Shown here: positions 22,180 to 30,783 of the stretch, piece after piece | Layout: every line of letters begins with the position of its first letter | Numbering within the stretch: position 1 is the stretch's first letter | The notes under the pieces: generated by a model | Told to the model about the DNA's origin: nothing | What the model saw: only the letters and a program-made list of their open reading frames with translations | Database searches by the model: none | NCBI GenBank assembly: GCA_022704525.1 | Contig: JAKJGF010000015.1 | Span: 1 to 38,513, forward strand | Direction of reading: 5' to 3' | Source of the DNA: Bacillota bacterium | GTDB lineage: Bacteria; Vulcanimicrobiota; SpSt-956; JAKJGF01 | Length of the DNA: 38,513 nucleotides | Translations under genes and position numbers: made by a program

Positions 22180-23807
22180 TAACCAGAATAACTTTCAGTG
22201 TCTTTAACACATCTAAATCCTACGTTGAAATTAATATAATCTGGTTTCTGACTGTAGGATCGACATGTACATCTACAGGCACCACTGAGATTCCCCCACG
22301 CGCCTCCACGAAGTACTCTGTATTCTCCTGATTCGGGACCGGTTGGATTTTTACATGCTTTACCAAGCTTACTATAGTAATTTTCGTCATACCAGTCTTC
22401 ACACCATTCCCATACCTGTCCTGCCATATCCATTACACCGTAGGGACTTGCTCCATCAGGAAAAGAACCTACAGGAGTGGTACCTTTTCCATCATATATA
22501 TCAACACGCTTTTTTATTATTTCCGGGTCATTTAAATCCGGTGTATTACATCTACTTTTTTCCCATTTATTTCCCCAGGGATATTTTCTCATATCATTAC
22601 CTCTTGCTGCTTTTTCCCATTCTGTTTCATAAGGTAATCTTTTCCCCGCCCATTCTGCATAGGCAATTGCTTCAAACCAGTTAACTGCAACTACAGGATG
22701 GTTTTTAGTTTCTTTATTATAATATTTTTTCCATTCCCCTGTTCCTGTATATCCTGATTCTCTAATGAATTTATCAAACTCTGCATTTGTGACAGGATAT
22801 TTATCAATATAATAACTATCAAGAGTTACTTTATGTACCGGTTTTTCATTTTCTTCACCTGTATTACTACCCATCCAGAAAGAACCTGCAGGAATTAAAA
22901 TCATATTTTTAGGAGTATTAATTATTTCTGCAAGAGCCTGAAGCATATCAAGAGCAGTCTGATATCTATTAGTATGTTTCTTGTCAAGAGCGTTTGCTAT
23001 AATAATATCAATAGCTATAGAAATATCATTTCTTTCTTCTTTTATGGAACTAAATTTAAAAGGTTGTGGCTTTCTGCCTGTAAGAAGGTGATGCATAGTA
23101 GCTCCCAGGGCATATATATCTGTTGTTTGTCCACAGTAGCCTTTATAATATTCTGGTGGCAGATAGCTTGAGGTTATAGCACTTACTTTTCCTGTATCTA
23201 ATCCAAGGACTTTTCTTTTCAGGCTGGCATTTAGCAACATTAACTGATCGTCAGATTCTCGTACAAGAACACTTTCAGGTTCTAAGTCAATATATATAAT
23301 TTCAGGATCATGATTATGTAAATCTCCCAGGGCACCTAAAATTTGAGCGGCCCATCCCATTACCTTTGTTTCAGGAAATCCTTTACCTTCTTTATTTATA
23401 AGCTCGAGAAGACTTTCGCCATCAAAAAAATCTGTTACCAGATAACATCGCCCTTTCCCTGCAAAAAACTCTCTGACTTTCAGTAAATTTGGATGCTCCA
23501 TTTCTGCCAGGTAATTAGCTTCTTTTTTGAATTTCATGGCCGCATCTCTAAGTTTTTCAGAGGAAGTTTCTGGAACAATAATTTCGTGAATCATACAAAA
23601 GTCTTTTGTTTTATTATCTTTTCCTTTATAAAGGGCTTCTAATTCATCAGTGCGCATTGTCCCGGTTACTACATATCTCTTACCGATTACAGTACCTGCT
23701 TTGAGGCCACCGGCTTTTGGCGTCTTAACAAAAGATGTACTACATTTCGAACATACCGTGTTGCCGGTTTTGTTCTTTGCACTACATTTGGGACAAACTA
23801 CAGCCAT
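22179..23807 (-). CDS. Zinc-ribbon pseudokinase fused to a formylglycine-generating-enzyme-like domain
   Basis: A 542-residue protein. Zinc ribbon: Cys5, Cys8, Cys19, Cys22, the same spacing as in the kinase at 3653-6370. A Ser/Thr-kinase fold (about 40-295) follows, but key residues are missing: the beta-3 Lys is His74 (CMIHEI), HRD is YID (Asp174 kept), the catalytic Lys and Asn are Glu176 and Ser179 (DLEPESV), and DFG is NAS (193-195). It should not phosphorylate. The C-terminal FGE-sulfatase (SUMF1-like) domain (about 303-540) starts MILIPAGSFWMGSN and has LPYETEWEKAARG, YPWGN, MDMAGQVWEWCEDW, VLRGGAWG and GFRCV. AGGAGGAGAAG precedes the ATG. It probably binds a protein partner through the dead kinase; its enzymatic role is unproven. 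Confidence 0.88.
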   Translation of the reverse strand: MAVVCPKCSAKNKTGNTVCSKCSTSFVKTPKAGGLKAGTVIGKRYVVTGTMRTDELEALYKGKDNKTKDFCMIHEIIVPETSSEKLRDAAMKFKKEANYLAEMEHPNLLKVREFFAGKGRCYLVTDFFDGESLLELINKEGKGFPETKVMGWAAQILGALGDLHNHDPEIIYIDLEPESVLVRESDDQLMLLNASLKRKVLGLDTGKVSAITSSYLPPEYYKGYCGQTTDIYALGATMHHLLTGRKPQPFKFSSIKEERNDISIAIDIIIANALDKKHTNRYQTALDMLQALAEIINTPKNMILIPAGSFWMGSNTGEENEKPVHKVTLDSYYIDKYPVTNAEFDKFIRESGYTGTGEWKKYYNKETKNHPVVAVNWFEAIAYAEWAGKRLPYETEWEKAARGNDMRKYPWGNKWEKSRCNTPDLNDPEIIKKRVDIYDGKGTTPVGSFPDGASPYGVMDMAGQVWEWCEDWYDENYYSKLGKACKNPTGPESGEYRVLRGGAWGNLSGACRCTCRSYSQKPDYINFNVGFRCVKDTESYSG

Positions 23808-23959
23808 ATCTTCTCCTCCTACTTTTTTGATACATTAAATAATTATCTATGTTCAACTTATGAGTGTTTACCTTAGAAATAAATTTCATCACTCTTAAAT
23901 TAAGTAAATTCAATATTTTAACAGGAGATTTTTGTAGTCCTGTCAAATCCTGAACATTT

Positions 23960-24595
23960 TTAAGGTATTAAATTCATTCTAGCCATAGTTATTAACTTAT
24001 GTCTCGGAATATCATCAAGTTTTTTTCTTTCCAGAAACATATGAATATAATCAGGAAAATCCTCCCCTGATATAGCATAACTCAAAATAATCTCGTTTCT
24101 TGTCAATTTTTCTCCATCACTATCGAGTTCTTCTTCAAACTCTATTCCGTATTTTTCTGAAATTTCTTTAATTTTTTCACTACAATAAATATCTTCTTCA
24201 AATAATATTCTTTCTACCTCAGTATTGTATTTTATAAAATCATCTTCTGTTAATATGTCTTCCTGATCAAGAACCCCGGTGGTGATCATTTCTTCTATTT
24301 TTTCTTTATTTTGCACCACGTAATGCCAGATAAAACCTGTAAAATAGGAAGCAACTATTTCTGATACCAGGAAATCACTTATATTTTGTTCTAATTCAAA
24401 TATATCCTCAGAATCCTGTATAATATCTAATATCTCCGATTCATTACTGCTAACTATTTCTATGGCAGTTTCTTCAAGTAAGTCAATAAGGTCCGGATAT
24501 TCTTTCATTATTTTATTGCAAAGACCTCTATGTATTCTATGATTACTTTTTAAGGATGCTTCATAATATTTTTCAATAATATCTCTAAGATACAT
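23960..24595 (-). CDS. Acidic protein of unknown function
   Basis: A 211-residue soluble, helical and strongly acidic protein that I do not recognise. It has no signal peptide, membrane segment or known motif; stretches such as SSNESEILDIIQDSEDIFEL and GIEFEEELDSDGEKLT carry most of the charge. ATG 24595 (MYLRDIIEKYY) was preferred to a TTG 12 nt further upstream. The nearest SD, AGAGGTAAAG, is about 40 nt upstream, at the end of the preceding small open frame. It precedes the pseudokinase-FGE gene on the same strand, with 150 bp between. That gap contains an ACAGGA/TCCTGT hairpin. Confidence 0.6.
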   Translation of the reverse strand: MYLRDIIEKYYEASLKSNHRIHRGLCNKIMKEYPDLIDLLEETAIEIVSSNESEILDIIQDSEDIFELEQNISDFLVSEIVASYFTGFIWHYVVQNKEKIEEMITTGVLDQEDILTEDDFIKYNTEVERILFEEDIYCSEKIKEISEKYGIEFEEELDSDGEKLTRNEIILSYAISGEDFPDYIHMFLERKKLDDIPRHKLITMARMNLIP

Positions 24596-24627
24596 ACCAT
24601 TATGCAACCAGTTTTGTCCGAAATAAT

Positions 24628-24735
24628 TTAAACTTTACCTCTAATCATTGTTTTGAAATGCTGTAAGTCAGATACAATAAGACTCTCTTTCGTTTTACAT
24701 TTCACATAAGTAATAGTCTCTTTATTAGAGGACAA
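24628..24735 (-). CDS. Possible 35-residue protein with a YVKCK motif
   Basis: An open frame ending at TAA 24628-24630 reads LSSNKETITYVKCKTKES, then LIVSDLQHFKTMIRGKV. The YVKCKTK stretch loosely recalls the first half of small DUF5679-type proteins (YCVKCKxK), but the second cysteine pair is missing. TTG 24735 is the only start-like codon in the frame, and AAGGAGG lies 35 nt upstream of it, too far without help. The following gene's SD overlaps its end, which supports translation there. It could be a real microprotein, a remnant, or chance. Confidence 0.25.
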   Translation of the reverse strand: MSSNKETITYVKCKTKESLIVSDLQHFKTMIRGKV

Positions 24736-24885
24736 TTTCTTGTTGTTATATTTTTTACCGCCTCCTTGAAATTTTATAGCTAACTGTTATTAGAGAGTGA
24801 AATTCTCCACTTTCTCTCCCTTTTCCTTCCTTTTAGTAAAATTTAATTTATTATTATAATCACTAAGATTTACTTTAATATTATT

Positions 24886-25506
24886 CTAGATATTACAAAA
24901 TTGTTTTAATTGATGTATTACTTCCTCTTCTCTGGATAAAACAAAACTCGTAATACCAAACCATTTATTATCTTTAAATTTTTTATAAATAATCCATTCT
25001 TTTTCTGCCTGTTCTTTTATAAAAGTTTTTTGTAAGTTTGCAAAAGTCTCTTTATGTTTTTTTGCTTTAATCAATTTTTCAATAGCATAGATTATTTTAT
25101 CAACTTCTCCCTGGGAATTTTCTGAGATACAGGAAGTTTTAAAATAGTAATCTATAAATACCGGTAACATATAAACAGAGTATCCTCTTGTTTGCTGAAT
25201 TATTTTTTTTGCTGTTTCTGTCTTTTCCCATAATGATAATTCTATACAGGATAAAAGAGTTGGTATGATGAGTTTTTCTACAGGGATATTTTTCAATGAA
25301 AGATTTATAAAGGCTACAGTCTCAGTTATTATAAGAGTATTTCTTCTTTGTTTATCTTCAAGGCGCAATTGTGATGGGGTTTTGTTCATTAGCTCTTTTG
25401 AATTTTCCCTGTATTCTTTAATTAAAAATGCTAAATTATAGAAATTACCTTCTTTATATAAAGAAGATAGTTCTTCTAAAACCATATCCTTTATCTGTTC
25501 TTCCAT
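24886..25506 (-). CDS. Helical protein of unknown function
   Basis: A 206-residue protein, not recognised. It is mostly alpha-helical, with no signal peptide. A central stretch (VAFINLSLKNIPVEKLIIPTL) and the regular hydrophobic spacing could indicate helical repeats, but this is pattern only. It begins at ATG 25506, right after a perfect 8-bp hairpin, and follows the beta-rich unknown gene by 59 bp, so the two are probably co-transcribed. Confidence 0.6.
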   Translation of the reverse strand: MEEQIKDMVLEELSSLYKEGNFYNLAFLIKEYRENSKELMNKTPSQLRLEDKQRRNTLIITETVAFINLSLKNIPVEKLIIPTLLSCIELSLWEKTETAKKIIQQTRGYSVYMLPVFIDYYFKTSCISENSQGEVDKIIYAIEKLIKAKKHKETFANLQKTFIKEQAEKEWIIYKKFKDNKWFGITSFVLSREEEVIHQLKQFCNI

Positions 25507-25533
25507 AATAGAAACTGGTTCTCTCTTTCTATT
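25507..25533 (-). promoter_or_regulatory. Hairpin abutting the start codon of the helical unknown protein
   Basis: On the minus strand AATAGAAA, an 11-nt loop containing GAGAGAA, and TTTCTATT directly precede ATG. The stem is a perfect 8 bp. There is no good SD on either side apart from purines in the loop. It could hide or present the start site. Confidence 0.4.
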
Positions 25534-25565
25534 TTAAAAAAAAATTACTTCTAAATAAACATTTG

Positions 25566-26267
25566 TTACAGTGCAAATAAAAAATCATTTCCTATAGGAT
25601 TTTCCATTGATTCCCCATGATGATTTACTATTACCTGAGTAGTTACTTTAATTTCTGCTTCGGAAAGGGAAGTTCTGGTATAGGTATTAACCTCTGATTT
25701 TATTAGCTTGCCTTCTCCATAAGCAAAATATGTAATACCATTACCTCCTATTGTTTGTGTTACTCCTTCATCGAGGTTAAAGTTAACTTCTTCTGTATTT
25801 ACAATTATTTTAGCACATTCTACATTGGTAAATTTTTCAAATCCTTCAAATTTATATGTGGTTTTTAAAATGATACCTTCTGGTTGAGAAGGTATAGAAA
25901 TTTCTTTCTCACTTGTCCAAATATCACCGGGATTTATTTCTCTATTCGGAAAGGCTGGAGGACTTTGAGTTTCTGTTCCGGATGTTGTTATAACTTCACC
26001 ATTATCTGCCATTTTCATTATAAAAATTTTATCTTTTTTGTTTATTGCAACCTCTTCGCCATTTTTCCATAAAATAGAAGAATCTATAGAAACTTTCAGG
26101 TCTATTATTCCATTACTATGAACTTCTATAACATTTTGTGTCATGGTCATTTCTATTTTACTTTCAACTTTTTCATAGTACTTTCCTTCTTTTGCTTCTC
26201 TTAAAGATTGAACTGTAGTAGTATATTTAGAAGATTGCCCCTTTTTTAATTTATATTTTAATATCAT
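25566..26267 (-). CDS. Beta-rich protein of unknown function
   Basis: A 233-residue protein that looks all-beta: alternating strands such as KYTTTVQSLREAKEGKYYEK, EVHSNGIIDLKVSIDSSILW and KTTYKFEGFEKFTNVECAKI. There is no signal peptide, which is unexpected because this strand pattern recalls periplasmic DUF6263-like proteins. Reading the frame upstream gives FVLCYFF just before MILKYKLKK, but no start codon there. A TTGACT-17-TATATT promoter lies upstream. A strong SD, AGAAGGAG (26312-26319), is 44 nt from the ATG, with an imperfect hairpin between. First gene of an apparent unit with the two unknown genes downstream. Confidence 0.6.
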   Translation of the reverse strand: MILKYKLKKGQSSKYTTTVQSLREAKEGKYYEKVESKIEMTMTQNVIEVHSNGIIDLKVSIDSSILWKNGEEVAINKKDKIFIMKMADNGEVITTSGTETQSPPAFPNREINPGDIWTSEKEISIPSQPEGIILKTTYKFEGFEKFTNVECAKIIVNTEEVNFNLDEGVTQTIGGNGITYFAYGEGKLIKSEVNTYTRTSLSEAEIKVTTQVIVNHHGESMENPIGNDFLFAL

Positions 26268-26355
26268 AAAAAAATAACAGAGGACGAAAGACCAGCTTTT
26301 GCGCTTCTTATCTCCTTCTTTAAATTAGTTAATAAATTATGAATATCCTCATAAG

Positions 26356-26384
26356 AATATAGCAGAAGTGAAAAAGAAAGTCAA
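26356..26384 (-). promoter_or_regulatory. Promoter of the beta-rich unknown protein gene
   Basis: Minus strand: -35 TTGACT (plus-strand 26379-26384), a 17-bp spacer and -10 TATATT (26356-26361). Predicted leader of about 80 nt. Confidence 0.7.
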
Positions 26385-26492
26385 TAACTGTCTTAGTTTC
26401 AGGCTAACTGTTTTATAAACAGTTTAGTCTTTAATATTAAGAATTGAGAGAAAAATTACTTGTAAAAAACCTGATACTGACCTGATAAAAAC

Positions 26493-26521
26493 TTGATTGG
26501 TGGAATTTAATATGATATAAT
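26493..26521 (+). promoter_or_regulatory. Promoter of the HD-GYP gene
   Basis: TTGATT (26493-26498), a 17-bp spacer and perfect TATAAT (26516-26521), 67 bp before the ATG at 26589. Confidence 0.7.
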
Positions 26522-26588
26522 TCCTTTATATATTTAATAAAAATATGTTTTATTGTTATCTTCATAACCTGTGGGTTTTTGATGAATT

Positions 26589-28514
26589 ATGTGGGAAAAA
26601 TTTGAATTTAAAAATTGGTCTGTTTCAAATAAACTTGTTTTTTCTTTCTTATTAATAAATCTCCTTTCTATATCTATTATAAGTTTTTTTCAGTATGAAA
26701 AAAATCGTACTTTTGTAAAAAAAATAGAGCTGAAAAATCTTTGCTATCGTTCTAATTATTTGAATTTACATATAGATTATTTTCTCAAAACCAGTAGTAT
26801 AATTCTTAAATATATAGCCGGTGACGATAGGATTAAATATTATCTGACACTCTCAGAAGAGGATAGAATCCTTCATTACAAGGAAATTGTCACTTTACTT
26901 TCAAGTTTTAATTATGCATTTTTGGATACACAAAATTCAGCTATGAAAAGTAAAGAAACAAATTTAATATTTTTGTTAGATTCTAAAGGTAATTGTATTG
27001 CTACTAATAAGGGACCTATAAATGAAGAGACCCTTAACTTTATGAGAGTATTTAAAGAAACAACAACAGGGAAAAAGTTGTCTTTTTCTGAGATTACAGA
27101 AAATAATACAGAATTAGAATTGATAATAGCCCTTCCTATAAATGGAGAGGATAATAAAGATTTGTCAGGTGTAATTGGCGTAAAGTTTCCTCATAATGTT
27201 TTGAACAATATTATCAGCAGAATAAGTCTTAAACCATATAATCAGGTTTTTATAAGTAATTATAATAACATATCTGTCTCTGGCCAGGAAAAATTATTTT
27301 ATAGCTCTCTTCCTGATTTGACCTCTGAAACTGAAAATACCAGAGAATTTTCAGTTTATTTTTTTAAACATTTACCTGTTGAAGAAATGAAGGAGGTTGT
27401 CACAGATAATTTGAAGCCATTTGATTTAGATATTAAAACTTATTTATTTATTGCAGGAACTTCAATTGGTGCTATGTCCAGACTGCCAGGTCAGGACTGG
27501 TTAATAGGAATTTCTAATCCAACAGCACAGGTGTTGGACCGTGGTAGTGAACAAATCTGGATTTCCTTTTTAATTGCTGGAATTACAGCGATAATTATTA
27601 TAGTAATTTCTTCTTTTATAAGAGACTCTTTTTGCAAGCCCATAGAAAAATTATTGAATGCAGTGGGACAAATCAGGAAAGGCAATTTAGATACCAGTGT
27701 GAATATAGATACCAAGGAAGAGTTTGGTTCTCTTGCCGATACTTTTAATCAGATGATAAGAGAATTGAGATATTCAAAGGAAGAACTTGAACGTGCTAAT
27801 TTTGATCTTAAAAAAACTTCTGAGGAATTAGAAAAAAGTAATCTTCATCTTTTAAAAACTCAGGAAATAGCTATTCAGGGTCTTTCAAAGCTTGCAGAAA
27901 GTAGAGATCCTGAGACAGGTGCACATATAAAGCGAATACAGTATTATGCTAAACTTCTGGCAATTGAGATTAGAAATCAGGGAAAATATAAAGATAAGAT
28001 TGATGATAAATTTATAAATAATATTTATATATCAAGTGCTCTTCATGATGTTGGTAAAGTAGGCATACCTGATTCTGTATTACTTAAACCTGGTAAGTTA
28101 GACCCGGAGGAAAGGATTATAATAGAGTCACATTCTATTATTGGAGGAAATGCTCTGGAAGAAACTGAAGAAATACTAAAAAAAGAAAGTAATGGAGAAG
28201 CAAGTTTTCTCACTATGGGTAAAGAAATTGCCTATTACCATCATGAAAGATGGGATGGGAAAGGTTATCCTTATAAACTTAAGGCAGAAGAAATTCCTCT
28301 TGCAGCTCGAATAGTAGCCCTTGCTGATGTTTATGACGCTCTGACTTCAGATCGTGTTTATCGCAAAAAAATGTCACATGAAGAGGCTAAAACAATCATA
28401 CTTGAGGGCCGGGGTACTCAATTTGATGACGATGTTGTATATGCTTTCCTTAACGTAGAGGATAGATTTATAGCTATAAAAGATCAGTTTAGAGATTTAG
28501 GAGAAGCTGTTTAA
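26589..28514 (+). CDS. Membrane sensor with HAMP and HD-GYP domains (probable c-di-GMP phosphodiesterase)
   Basis: A 641-residue protein. One membrane helix near the N-terminus (about 14-33) and a second at about 318-340 bracket a Cache-like periplasmic sensor. A HAMP domain (about 340-395) and short coiled coil lead to the HD-GYP domain (about 425-635). Its catalytic motifs are intact: EETGAHIKR-type opening (DPETGAHIKRIQYYA), HD pair His486-Asp487 in ALHDVGKVGIPD, the KPGKL segment, ESHSIIGG, YHHERWDGKGYP and ADVYDALTSDR. It should hydrolyse cyclic di-GMP in response to an external signal. No good SD precedes the ATG. It converges with a histidine kinase and shares a terminator element with it. 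Confidence 0.92.
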   Translation: MWEKFEFKNWSVSNKLVFSFLLINLLSISIISFFQYEKNRTFVKKIELKNLCYRSNYLNLHIDYFLKTSSIILKYIAGDDRIKYYLTLSEEDRILHYKEIVTLLSSFNYAFLDTQNSAMKSKETNLIFLLDSKGNCIATNKGPINEETLNFMRVFKETTTGKKLSFSEITENNTELELIIALPINGEDNKDLSGVIGVKFPHNVLNNIISRISLKPYNQVFISNYNNISVSGQEKLFYSSLPDLTSETENTREFSVYFFKHLPVEEMKEVVTDNLKPFDLDIKTYLFIAGTSIGAMSRLPGQDWLIGISNPTAQVLDRGSEQIWISFLIAGITAIIIIVISSFIRDSFCKPIEKLLNAVGQIRKGNLDTSVNIDTKEEFGSLADTFNQMIRELRYSKEELERANFDLKKTSEELEKSNLHLLKTQEIAIQGLSKLAESRDPETGAHIKRIQYYAKLLAIEIRNQGKYKDKIDDKFINNIYISSALHDVGKVGIPDSVLLKPGKLDPEERIIIESHSIIGGNALEETEEILKKESNGEASFLTMGKEIAYYHHERWDGKGYPYKLKAEEIPLAARIVALADVYDALTSDRVYRKKMSHEEAKTIILEGRGTQFDDDVVYAFLNVEDRFIAIKDQFRDLGEAV

Positions 28515-28516
28515 GG

Positions 28517-28566
28517 GTGAAGAGTGAAGAGGAATAAAGTTTCTTCTGCTCACTCTTCACTTTTTA
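28517..28566 (+). terminator. Terminator built from a heptad inverted repeat (element I)
   Basis: GTGAAGAGTGA (28517-28527) pairs perfectly with TCACTCTTCAC (28550-28560), followed by TTTTTATAG. It directly follows the HD-GYP stop and also contains the last codons and TGA stop (28550-28552) of the convergent histidine kinase. Units are GTGAAGA, GTGAAGA, and inverted GTGAGCA, the same family as the other gene-end repeats. Confidence 0.75.
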
Positions 28567-30442
28567 TAGATATTACAAAACCAAAGGTACTTCCTTCTCC
28601 TTCTTTACTATAAAACCATATGGTCCCATCAATTTCTTCAACCAGTTTTTTAGTAATAATCAATCCTAATCCGCTGCCTTCATATTCACGTGTAGAGGAA
28701 CTGTCTGCCTGCCAGAATTCTCTTTGAAATAATTTTTGTTGATCCTGAGGTTTAATTCCTATTCCATTATCAGTTATAGAAACATTAAGGTAATTTTCTT
28801 TTTTATTATCATCTTTTTTTAAACCGCCATAAGGATTGGTTTTTGTTATTTCAGCTTTTATTATGATAGTCCCATTGTGGCCTGTAAATTTTACAGCATT
28901 ACTTAAGAGATTATTTAATATGTGTTCCAGTGAAACTTCCTGAACATTGATAGAAGAAGGTATATTCTCTGATAAATTAATATTGATATTTAATTTCTTT
29001 TTTTCTATTTCAGATTTAAAGTTCTTTTTGACTTTTTCAATTATTTGATGAAGATTTATATCTGTCTTTATTTTATCCCTTTTTTCTTCAATACTTGCAG
29101 GTAAAGCCAGAATATTGTCTACAGTTTCTTTAAGTCGTGCACTGGCATTATAAATATCTGTAATAATTCCTTTTTGTTCTTCATCTAATTTTTTATCTGC
29201 CAGTAGTATTTCTGCAAAGCTTATTATAAGGGCTACAGGTGTTCGGAATTCGTGATTTATATTTGATAGAAACTGGGCTTTTATTTTATCCATATTTTCT
29301 AATTCTGCCCGGGCTTTTTTGAATTTGATATTGACTAATTCCAGTTGTTGTTTATTTACCTGATATTCTTCATTTGTTTTCTTTAATGTTTCTATGTAAG
29401 CCTGTGCTTTATCAAGTTTTTGCGTAATTAGGTCAAGCTGGTCTTGATTTATTTTAAGTGTAGCCTGGTATTTCTTTACTTCATCAAGTTCGTCGGTATC
29501 ATCGTCTGTCTTTTTATTTTCTACAGAGATAACTTCCCGGTCCTTAGAATCTATAATTGATAATGTAGTGTGTTTTTTCTCTGAGATTTTAACCCTCAGT
29601 AAAAAGTAAATAAAAATATAAATTACAATTGTCATACTGATACTTATAATAAGAAGACTTTTAATTAAATCCTGAAGTTTCTGATAATTTGAAAAAGGGT
29701 CTGCAGGTATAGCACATAATATGGAGCCGGAAAATTCCCCATTCCTGTATTTTAAAGGATATATAAAACCATAATATCCTATTCCTTTTATATTGAAATT
29801 TTTTAAAACTATATTGTCCTTTTCAAGTTCTTTTATTATTTCCGGTGAGAGATTATTTAAATCAGAATAATATGTTCCGATTATTTTTTTATTCCCAAGA
29901 TAGATACCTACTTTAAGGGTTTTTATATTGATTTGCTTTTGAAAATATGAATCAGAGAGTTTATTACCCAGTATAAGCCATCCCTCTAATTTGTCCTTTG
30001 TAAATGGTACAACAGCAATTATAATGATTTCTCCTTTTGAATTAACTATGGCCTGGATCATTTCTGCCCTTTGTTGAACTATTTTTTCTTCATTTAGAAT
30101 TAGTTTTGTTATGATTTCTTCTTCAATATCACATCCCCATCTGTCTATCAAGATGCCGTCTTTTTTTCTTAACTGTATAAAATCTGCAGGTAAAGGATTG
30201 CTTTCCAGACCTTCTTTTAAAAGTTTATCTATATCATTAAATGCACATAGGGATATATTGAAGATATATTTTTTTTCCTGTTCCATGCCTGTCTGACATA
30301 GGAATAGAGCATTCTCAAGGTCTTTTTTGTTTTCTTTTTGAAATTCTTTTAAATTATTGTAGAATATGAAGGAAATAATAATTATATATAAAATTATTAC
30401 CTGTAAAATTTTATGTTCTAAAAATTTTTGAACAAGGAGCAA
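28550..30442 (-). CDS. Membrane-bound sensor histidine kinase
   Basis: A 630-residue kinase. Membrane helix 1 (about 13-30), a periplasmic sensor of about 225 residues (Cache-like pattern), helix 2 (about 260-283, LLIISISMTIVIYIFIYFLL), a long coiled coil (about 315-385), HisKA with His397 in INHEFRTPVALIISFAE, and an HATPase domain with NNLLSNAVKFTGHNG, TDNGIGIKPQDQQKLF and GSGLGLIITK. All catalytic motifs are present. The start is TTG 30442, preceded by AAAGGTGAT. A TTGAAA-16-TATAAT promoter lies upstream, and feoA diverges. No adjacent response regulator. The last codons KSEE plus TGA are encoded by the heptad terminator. Confidence 0.92.
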   Translation of the reverse strand: MLLVQKFLEHKILQVIILYIIIISFIFYNNLKEFQKENKKDLENALFLCQTGMEQEKKYIFNISLCAFNDIDKLLKEGLESNPLPADFIQLRKKDGILIDRWGCDIEEEIITKLILNEEKIVQQRAEMIQAIVNSKGEIIIIAVVPFTKDKLEGWLILGNKLSDSYFQKQINIKTLKVGIYLGNKKIIGTYYSDLNNLSPEIIKELEKDNIVLKNFNIKGIGYYGFIYPLKYRNGEFSGSILCAIPADPFSNYQKLQDLIKSLLIISISMTIVIYIFIYFLLRVKISEKKHTTLSIIDSKDREVISVENKKTDDDTDELDEVKKYQATLKINQDQLDLITQKLDKAQAYIETLKKTNEEYQVNKQQLELVNIKFKKARAELENMDKIKAQFLSNINHEFRTPVALIISFAEILLADKKLDEEQKGIITDIYNASARLKETVDNILALPASIEEKRDKIKTDINLHQIIEKVKKNFKSEIEKKKLNININLSENIPSSINVQEVSLEHILNNLLSNAVKFTGHNGTIIIKAEITKTNPYGGLKKDDNKKENYLNVSITDNGIGIKPQDQQKLFQREFWQADSSSTREYEGSGLGLIITKKLVEEIDGTIWFYSKEGEGSTFGFVISIKSEE

Positions 30443-30493
30443 TTTTTATCACCTTTTATGGATTGTTATGAAATTAATAAATATAATAATTAT

Positions 30494-30521
30494 ATTATAC
30501 GTTATAAAGAGGATTTTTCAA
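30494..30521 (-). promoter_or_regulatory. Promoter of the membrane histidine kinase
   Basis: Minus strand: -35 TTGAAA (plus-strand 30516-30521), a 16-bp spacer and perfect TATAAT (30494-30499), about 50 bp before the TTG start. Confidence 0.65.
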
Positions 30522-30580
30522 GGTCTAAAAAATATAATAAATGTTGATGTTTCAGAAATAAGAAAAAATTTCATAAAGAC

Positions 30581-30609
30581 TTGACAGCTAAAATTAAATA
30601 GTCTATACT
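30581..30609 (+). promoter_or_regulatory. feoAB promoter
   Basis: Perfect TTGACA (30581-30586), a 17-bp spacer and TATACT (30604-30609). The best promoter match in the window; transcription would start near 30616, 168 nt before feoA. Confidence 0.8.
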
Positions 30610-30653
30610 ATAATAGATATATAAATAAAGGTGTGTTCTTTTTTTAGATAAGT

Positions 30654-30680
30654 AAATGAAAATGAAAGTCATTTTCATTT
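30654..30680. promoter_or_regulatory. Fur-type operator upstream of feoA
   Basis: A perfect inverted repeat of 12-bp arms, AAATGAAAATGA and TCATTTTCATTT, around AAG. It contains the Fur-like TGAAAAT and ATTTTCA half-sites. It lies about 40-65 bp downstream of the predicted transcription start, so repression would work by blocking elongation or by an mRNA hairpin. Iron control is inferred from the feo genes that follow. Confidence 0.6.
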
Positions 30681-30783
30681 AAAATTAAAATAATCAAATT
30701 ATATTTATGAGGCAGAAGTTTTTTTGTAAGTTTTATTTTTTAATATTTAAATTAAGTATATTATCAGAGAAAGGTAAAGATTT

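Larger units (their letters stand above)
26268..26588. other. Divergent regulatory region, 321 bp
   Basis: It contains no gene. It holds the minus-strand promoter and distant SD of the beta-rich protein gene, the plus-strand promoter of the HD-GYP gene, and between them a perfect inverted repeat AACTGTTT-TAT-AAACAGTT (26406-26424), which could be an operator shared by both genes. Confidence 0.45.

Noticed and set aside
22343-22684. 113-codon plus-strand frame opposite the FGE-like domain
   Set aside because: His/Tyr-rich antisense shadow of a well-supported domain.
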